Shown piece after piece: positions 60,974 to 64,000 of a DNA stretch of 64,000 nucleotides. Source of the DNA: Heterobilharzia americana (lineage: Eukaryota; Platyhelminthes; Trematoda; Strigeidida; Schistosomatidae); assembly GCA_944470555.2 (NCBI GenBank), contig OX104130.1, forward strand, positions 43,557,491-43,621,490, read 5' to 3'. The first letter of the stretch is position 1; each line of letters begins with the position of its first letter. The notes beneath the pieces were generated by a model, which did no database searches, was not told the origin of the DNA, and saw only the letters and a program-made list of their open reading frames with translations. The translations under genes were made by a program, and so were the position numbers.

Positions 60974-61052
60974 TTTTATTCTCAAATTAAGAAACTGACA
61001 TTAGAGAAGCCGGTTTACAGGCATCATCAAGTTGATAGTGGTGGAGACATCT
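60974..61052 (+). repeat. 79-base motif after CR1-like element 2
   Basis: TTTTATTCTCAAATTAAGAA..., AGAAGCCGGTTTACAGG, CATCATCAAGTTGA and GAGACATCT, similar to 51950-52024. Confidence 0.65.
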
Positions 61053-61179
61053 ACATTAATTGTGCTGTCCTGAATGATATGGAAGGTATGGCGTCAACGT
61101 TCATCGTGACATCAAAGGTGTTCGCAGTTTATGAAGGGGACGGTAAGGTATCACTTTTCAGCATATACGGTGTTAAAGT

Positions 61180-61740
61180 TCAGGTCGTTTCCAGTCATTT
61201 TTTCACCATAGGTGGCACCGAAGTAGTGAAAAATTCCGAATTTTCGTTACAGGCAGTCAACAAGTCCGGTTAGTCTTCGCGGTGCCACGTTGCGGCAGAT
61301 GAACGCCTAGTTTATTATGAATTGTTATGCTGGTAGCTTCAGATTTCAAGAGGACCCAAACTAGTGATTTCGAGAAACAGCAAGTTTTCACACAACCATG
61401 TAATCCAAGTAAATATCTATATCTAAGCATTTCCTTCCCTTCAAGCGGTTCAGTTCACAGCAATATAGACTAACGCCACTAGAATTAGGTGCTTTTGTGC
61501 ATAGGAATAAACACCTGAAAAACTATAGACCGGTGGCAATGGGCTTTATGTACTGTTCCCATCATGGCATGCAGCATTGTCAAGGAGTTATATTCATTGT
61601 TGGGTTCACTTTAAAGTTAATAGGCGAGTTGATCTCCTGGGTTTTACTGTCTGTCCAGGTTTTCGTTTGCATTATGACCGTCCAGAATTTCGGGCACTTC
61701 GAGGATGGATAGACGGCCATATGGTGACGGGTCAAACGAA
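61180..61740 (-). repeat. coding repeat, copy 2, broken
   Basis: Direct-repeat partner of 61860-62450 (for example AATATAGACTAACGCCACTA against AATGTGGATGCAAGCCACCA, then GAATTAG in both). Minus translation has CLFLCTKAPNSSGVSLYCCE and KCLDIDIYLDYMVV, with stops. Confidence 0.5.
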
Positions 61741-61859
61741 AGAATGGGACCACCGATTTCCACTTATTAGATGGTAAATTTCGCGGCAGCACAGTTTTAA
61801 TGTTTCAAGAAACAATGGAATGTTGAGGATCGGTAACATATAATCCTCATTTTAGTCTT

Positions 61860-62450
61860 GTTGTCATCACTGAAGGTTATCTTGATGTGGGTTTTCGAAG
61901 TTTTTGGTTAAATTCTTTATTCTTTAGGGTTCAGATTTCCAGATAACTCAGTAAGTTTCCATCATAGTCCAGTTTCCTCATAAACAATTGAAATCTGCAT
62001 ATTGTCCCTATTTCATTAATTTCAGGTAACAGTAGGTGTCAACATAACCATCTAATCCACGTGAACATCTAAGTCAACGCATTTCCCACTTGCAGTGTGA
62101 CCTTATACAGCAATGTGGATGCAAGCCACCAGAATTAGTTGTTGTGGTAAAAAGAAATAAACATTTGAAAGACTATTATCCAATGGTAATGGAGTTTTGT
62201 ACACTGAATTCACAATGAGGCATGGGGCATTATCAAGGAGGTATGTTGACCGTTATATGTCTTCTGCCAGACGAAGTTAAATGAGATAAAGCACTGGAGA
62301 AGTTTGATGCGTGGGTTTGCTTGCGAACAGGTCTCACTATGAATCACTGGGTGCGTTTATTTCGTAGGCTTAGATGTTTGTCCAGACTTTCGCTGCCATG
62401 ATGATCGTCCGAAAGCCTTAGAACAGTTAGTGTAGTTGAGTTTTCGTGTG
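61860..62450 (-). repeat. coding repeat, copy 3, broken
   Basis: Offset about 640 bases from copy 2 with roughly two thirds of bases matching by eye. Minus frames are broken. It lies immediately downstream, in minus orientation, of the transposase relic at 62585-63991. Confidence 0.5.
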
Positions 62451-62584
62451 TGGTAGCCTTCGGGACGTTAGTAACTAGGTGAGTTCACCGTGGAACTTTT
62501 CAGAAAATTGGAATTCACTGGGGAAAAACAGTTTGCGAATTCTTCCAATAATTTCTGGTATCGCGTACGAAGTCGTATGCACAG

Positions 62585-63991
62585 TCACTTGACATTTCCT
62601 GTCAAAATTATGCTCAAAATTCTCTCTTCGCGCATAGATGAGACAAGCTGAGATGGAAAAAGAAATGATTCGGCCATTGTTTGGATCTTCCAAATGTCAT
62701 CCGGCAGCAGGCAAAAGCTGTTAGGCAGAAGCCAGTCGGTAGGAACAACTACCATACATTCCTTTTCCGTAGCGTCGATGAGAAGCGATTTCTGGAAGAC
62801 TAGAATGTTGTTTGGCACCAATATAAAGCACCAATGCGTAATTATGCAAAAATGAAAAGGCCTGTATAAATTAGAGAGCTGCACGGGCACTTTGGTAAGT
62901 AAGTTCAGAAGACGATCACCACCTGAGTATCCAGTCATACGAAAGCATAATGCAGATAGGTGACAAATGCGCTGTTTATCAAAAACTGTGAAGCAGCGGA
63001 ACATTGAAAAGTCGTAGATACCAAAAGTAGTGCTCAACAATTGCTACTGTGTACAGGTGACAGTCAGTATTTTTCGCAATAACTCATTCATTTGGAATAC
63101 AGGGACCACAGCACGTAAAGTGTTAACTTGCGTAAAATGCAGTAATAGCGGACTGAAGCAGCACAATTACACTAGAAAACAGCCTGCAATAACTGCATTT
63201 CGCTACACCCGTCATGCATTCAAACATGCCTTAACAATATGGAGAGGATAACATTTAAACGGGGCAAAGCTTCTCTGGGTATTTTTTATTGATGGGGCTT
63301 CCTACACGCCTTAATCATACTGCGTAATGCTCACTGACAATCATGGAAATGCCGTGAATGACATACAGATATGGAAGGCCACGGTTGCTGACATTCCGCA
63401 GTACATTTCAGAAACTTCAGGGGAATGTACGAGTGACTGGGATGATAACCGTATAATCCTAATTTCTGGAGGGCCGTGAGTAGTTACATTATCAGGTGTA
63501 TGCTTGAGGGAATGCATGTAGTGCACCAAATGTTCAGGACCGTAACATGTTTCGTATTCCTGTAGAAAACTACATAGTTCTATGTGAGCATTTTCAATAT
63601 AATGTTCATAAAGTTTAGGGTGACTGACCAGATAAACTGCCAACGACAACCGACTGAAGTTTAGAAAAAGAAGCAATGGGAGTACATCCTTCGGTTTGAC
63701 CGGACTTAAATAAAGCAGAAAATTTTGCATTCCTTCGCCTTCCACACTGAAACGTCATCCATCAAGCAGAACTTCTGAAAGTCCACAGGTGTGCCTTCTT
63801 CTCAACGTCCAATAGCATTGTTTATGACCGATATGATCTTATGGTTCATTCCAATCCGACATCTAGCGGCTAGTTCCTGCCACAAACCAATCAGCTTCTT
63901 GACTACCCGGAGATATGTAAGATGCATGGGTTCTGATGGGAAGGCTTTAACCACAATCCCTCTTAACAGGATGTCCTGGAGTGATGCTTAG
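62585..63991 (-). pseudogene. Tnp2-like DNA-transposon transposase relic
   Basis: Reading leftwards from the window edge: KAFPSEPMHLTYLRVVKKLI then GLWQELAARCR, PVDFQKFCLMDDVSVWKAKE, FLLYLSPVKPKDVLPLLLFL, SLAVYLVSHPKLYEHYIENA, LCSFLQEYETCYGPEHLVHY then MHSLKHTPDNVTTHGP. This order (DPMHLxxLGVxxKLLxLW, WKAxExRxFLLYxGPVxL, YGxxxxxYNVHxLxHLxDDVxxxG) is typical of Tnp2-type (CACTA/EnSpm-like) transposases; a CACTA transposon is known in S. mansoni. Further left, 63040-62585 has KSLLIDATEKECMVVVPTDW then CLLPDDIWKI, the C-terminal part. Frames change several times and stops occur, so it is dead. The N-terminal part is outside the window. Confidence 0.7.
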
Positions 63992-64000
63992 TCCGCCTGC

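Noticed and set aside
1..64000. CRISPR arrays, integrons, bacterial toxin or phage modules
   Set aside because: Introns, retroelements and SINEs show a eukaryotic genome; no regular short-repeat array is present.

Overview
The window looks like a piece of a schistosome (blood fluke) nuclear genome. The grounds are an intron-rich intraflagellar-transport gene, tRNA-derived SINEs carrying a decayed hammerhead ribozyme (the S. mansoni SM-alpha type), several Penelope-like elements, RTE- and CR1-like non-LTR retrotransposons resembling known Schistosoma families, and a Gypsy element of the CsRn1/Boudicca type. The species cannot be fixed from the sequence alone. No rRNA, CRISPR or bacterial-style operon was seen.

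The only host gene recognised is IFT88 on the minus strand, with ten exons between 28750 and 2848 (about 610 codons). All splice phases agree across the ten exons. The N-terminal exon(s) lie beyond 28750 and were not found; the C-terminal exons should lie left of position 1 or are too diverged to recognise. Two introns are tiny (44 and 59 bp), the rest are 1.3 to 8 kb and filled with repeats, including a nearly intact 3.2 kb RTE-like retrotransposon at 11411-14610.

Layout. 1-1455: decayed Penelope-like element, minus strand. 2290-3290: three SINE pieces in mixed orientation around IFT88 exon J. 2848-28750: IFT88 exons and introns, with relics of Penelope, RTE-like and other reverse transcriptases. 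29850-32110: two Penelope-like copies head to head, then another possible GIY-YIG relic near 32330-32760. 32761-41740: AT-rich DNA in which nothing convincing was recognised. 41750-60945: a visibly more GC-rich island of nested retroelements: a BEL/Pao pol relic split by an RTE 3' end, a long CR1-like element split by a compact Gypsy element, an inverted fragment of the same CR1-like family, and a second, different CR1-like element. 60974-63991: minus-strand relic of a DNA transposon whose transposase resembles the Tnp2 (CACTA/EnSpm-like) type, with a downstream coding repeat that is also found at 52270-53010.

The genes do not form a pathway. The biology is one ciliary transport gene inside layers of mobile elements. 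The most notable items are the ribozyme-bearing SINEs, the Gypsy element with near-identical LTRs around a defective interior, the head-to-head Penelope pair, and the repeat family linking 51.9-53.0 kb with 61-64 kb.
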